Below the pieces are notes generated by a model. That model made no database searches and was not told the origin of the DNA. It saw nothing but the letters and a program-made list of their open reading frames with translations. Of a stretch of DNA of 64,000 bases, positions 63,338-64,000 are shown in pieces; within the stretch, counting starts at the first letter, position 1, and every line of letters starts with the position of its first letter. The stretch is taken from positions 2,625,001-2,689,000 of the forward strand of contig NZ_BTFW01000001.1 in NCBI RefSeq assembly GCF_033242265.1, given 5' to 3'. A program made the translations under genes and the position numbers. Origin of the DNA: Novosphingobium sp. IK01. GTDB lineage: Bacteria; Pseudomonadota; Alphaproteobacteria; Sphingomonadales; Sphingomonadaceae.

Positions 63338-64000
63338 GTGTCAGCGAACATTGCCGAAATGGAGCGGCGGCGCGCAGCGGCGCGCCTTGGCGGCGGCCAG
63401 CGGCGGATCGACGCGCAGCATGCCAAGGGCAAGCTGACGGCGCGTGAAAGGCTCGATGTTCTGCTCGACGAGGGCAGCTTCGAAGAAATCGATGCCTATG
63501 TCGAGCATAATTGTGTCGATTTCGGTATGCCCGAAACCACCATTCCGGGTGATGGCGTGGTGACCGGCTCGGGCACCATCAATGGCCGTCTGGTTTTCGT
63601 CTTCTCGCAGGACTTCACCGTCTTTGGTGGCGCCGTTTCCGAGCGCCACGCGATGAAGATCTGCAAGATCATGGACATGGCGCTCAAGGTTGGCGCGCCG
63701 GTGATCGGCCTCAACGATTCGGGCGGCGCACGCATCCAGGAAGGCGTTGCCTCGCTGGGTGGCTATGCCGAGATCTTCCAGCGCAACGTGCTGGCCTCGG
63801 GCGTGGTGCCGCAGCTTTCGCTGATCATGGGGCCTTGCGCGGGCGGCGCGGTCTACTCTCCGGCGATGACCGACTTCATCTTCATGGTGAAGGATTCCAG
63901 CTACATGTTCGTCACCGGGCCCGACGTGGTCAAGACGGTGACCAACGAGATCGTGACCCAGGAAGAACTGGGCGGTGCGGTCACGCATTCGACCAAGACT
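63338..64000 (+). CDS. pccB: Propionyl-CoA carboxylase beta subunit, 5' part
   Basis: The first 221 codons of the carboxyltransferase subunit that makes methylmalonyl-CoA; the gene continues beyond the window. Motifs are [20 protein letters not shown] (recognised in part as [16 protein letters not shown]), [25 protein letters not shown] and [13 protein letters not shown], all diagnostic of PccB. GTG at 63338 follows GGGAG with good spacing; ATG 63359-63361 is an alternative. Its product feeds the adenosylcobalamin-dependent mutase, for which the PduO-type enzyme at 2.8 kb would supply cofactor. Confidence 0.95.
   Translation, partial: MSANIAEMERRRAAARLGGGQRRIDAQHAKGKLTARERLDVLLDEGSFEEIDAYVEHNCVDFGMPETTIPGDGVVTGSGTINGRLVFVFSQDFTVFGGAVSERHAMKICKIMDMALKVGAPVIGLNDSGGARIQEGVASLGGYAEIFQRNVLASGVVPQLSLIMGPCAGGAVYSPAMTDFIFMVKDSSYMFVTGPDVVKTVTNEIVTQEELGGAVTHSTKT

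Overview
The window is a GC-rich (about two-thirds G+C, judged by eye) stretch of an alphaproteobacterial chromosome. The gene set points to a sphingomonad such as Novosphingobium: ClpS, PHA synthase/phasin, LytS/LytTR regulation, an ScfR-type regulator beside pccB, and a cellulose operon with a fused BcsAB. The genus is an inference. Both ends cut a gene: guaA at the left and pccB at the right. I see no tRNA, rRNA or CRISPR array.

Layout. 1-7.6 kb holds guaA, a tiny hydrophobic ORF with a terminator, then gluQ, a HIG1-like membrane protein, a PduO-type adenosyltransferase and 3-hydroxyacyl-CoA dehydrogenase, an ABC-2 exporter pair and queG. 7.6-10.7 kb is an AT-richer islet. In it a RelA/SpoT-domain gene is cut in two by a complete 1,315-bp IS5-type element; removing the element and one TTAA duplication restores the frame exactly. 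10.7-20.3 kb holds nadC, a LytTR/LytS two-component system, an envelope cluster (two M48 metalloproteases, a DsbA-like oxidoreductase, an esterase) and an OmpR/EnvZ-type two-component system.

20.4-27.7 kb holds a VirJ/AcvB-like protein next to an MprF-type flippase domain without a synthase domain, then an anti-sigma/ECF-sigma pair divergent from a 1,055-residue autotransporter. 27.7-35 kb holds tyrA-hisC, a chemotaxis receptor and lptF/lptG. 35-42.5 kb holds clpS, a long phasin and class I phaC, an AlaC-type aminotransferase, a membrane-anchored cytochrome c and pheA. 42.5-48.9 kb is a tightly overlapping six-gene operon: DUF4129, DUF4350, MoxR ATPase, DUF58, SpoIIM and RDD.

49-61.5 kb, on the minus strand, is a cellulose operon: BcsP/BcsR-like, bcsQ, fused bcsAB, bcsC, bcsD, bcsZ, followed by a LOG-family gene. 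It mixes BcsD, the marker of ribbon-forming acetic-acid-bacterial systems, with BcsQ, the marker of enterobacterial systems. At 61.8-64 kb an ScfR/RamB-type regulator diverges from propionyl-CoA carboxylase beta subunit, with three TTTGCAAA-like motifs between them.

Repeats include two copies of a 173-bp palindrome-ended element. Each lies between convergent genes and supplies the stop codon of the minus-strand gene. A second family, a G-rich hairpin repeat, occurs at 7.68 and 40.67 kb, and an alphaproteobacterial-type hairpin repeat lies at 13.74 kb.
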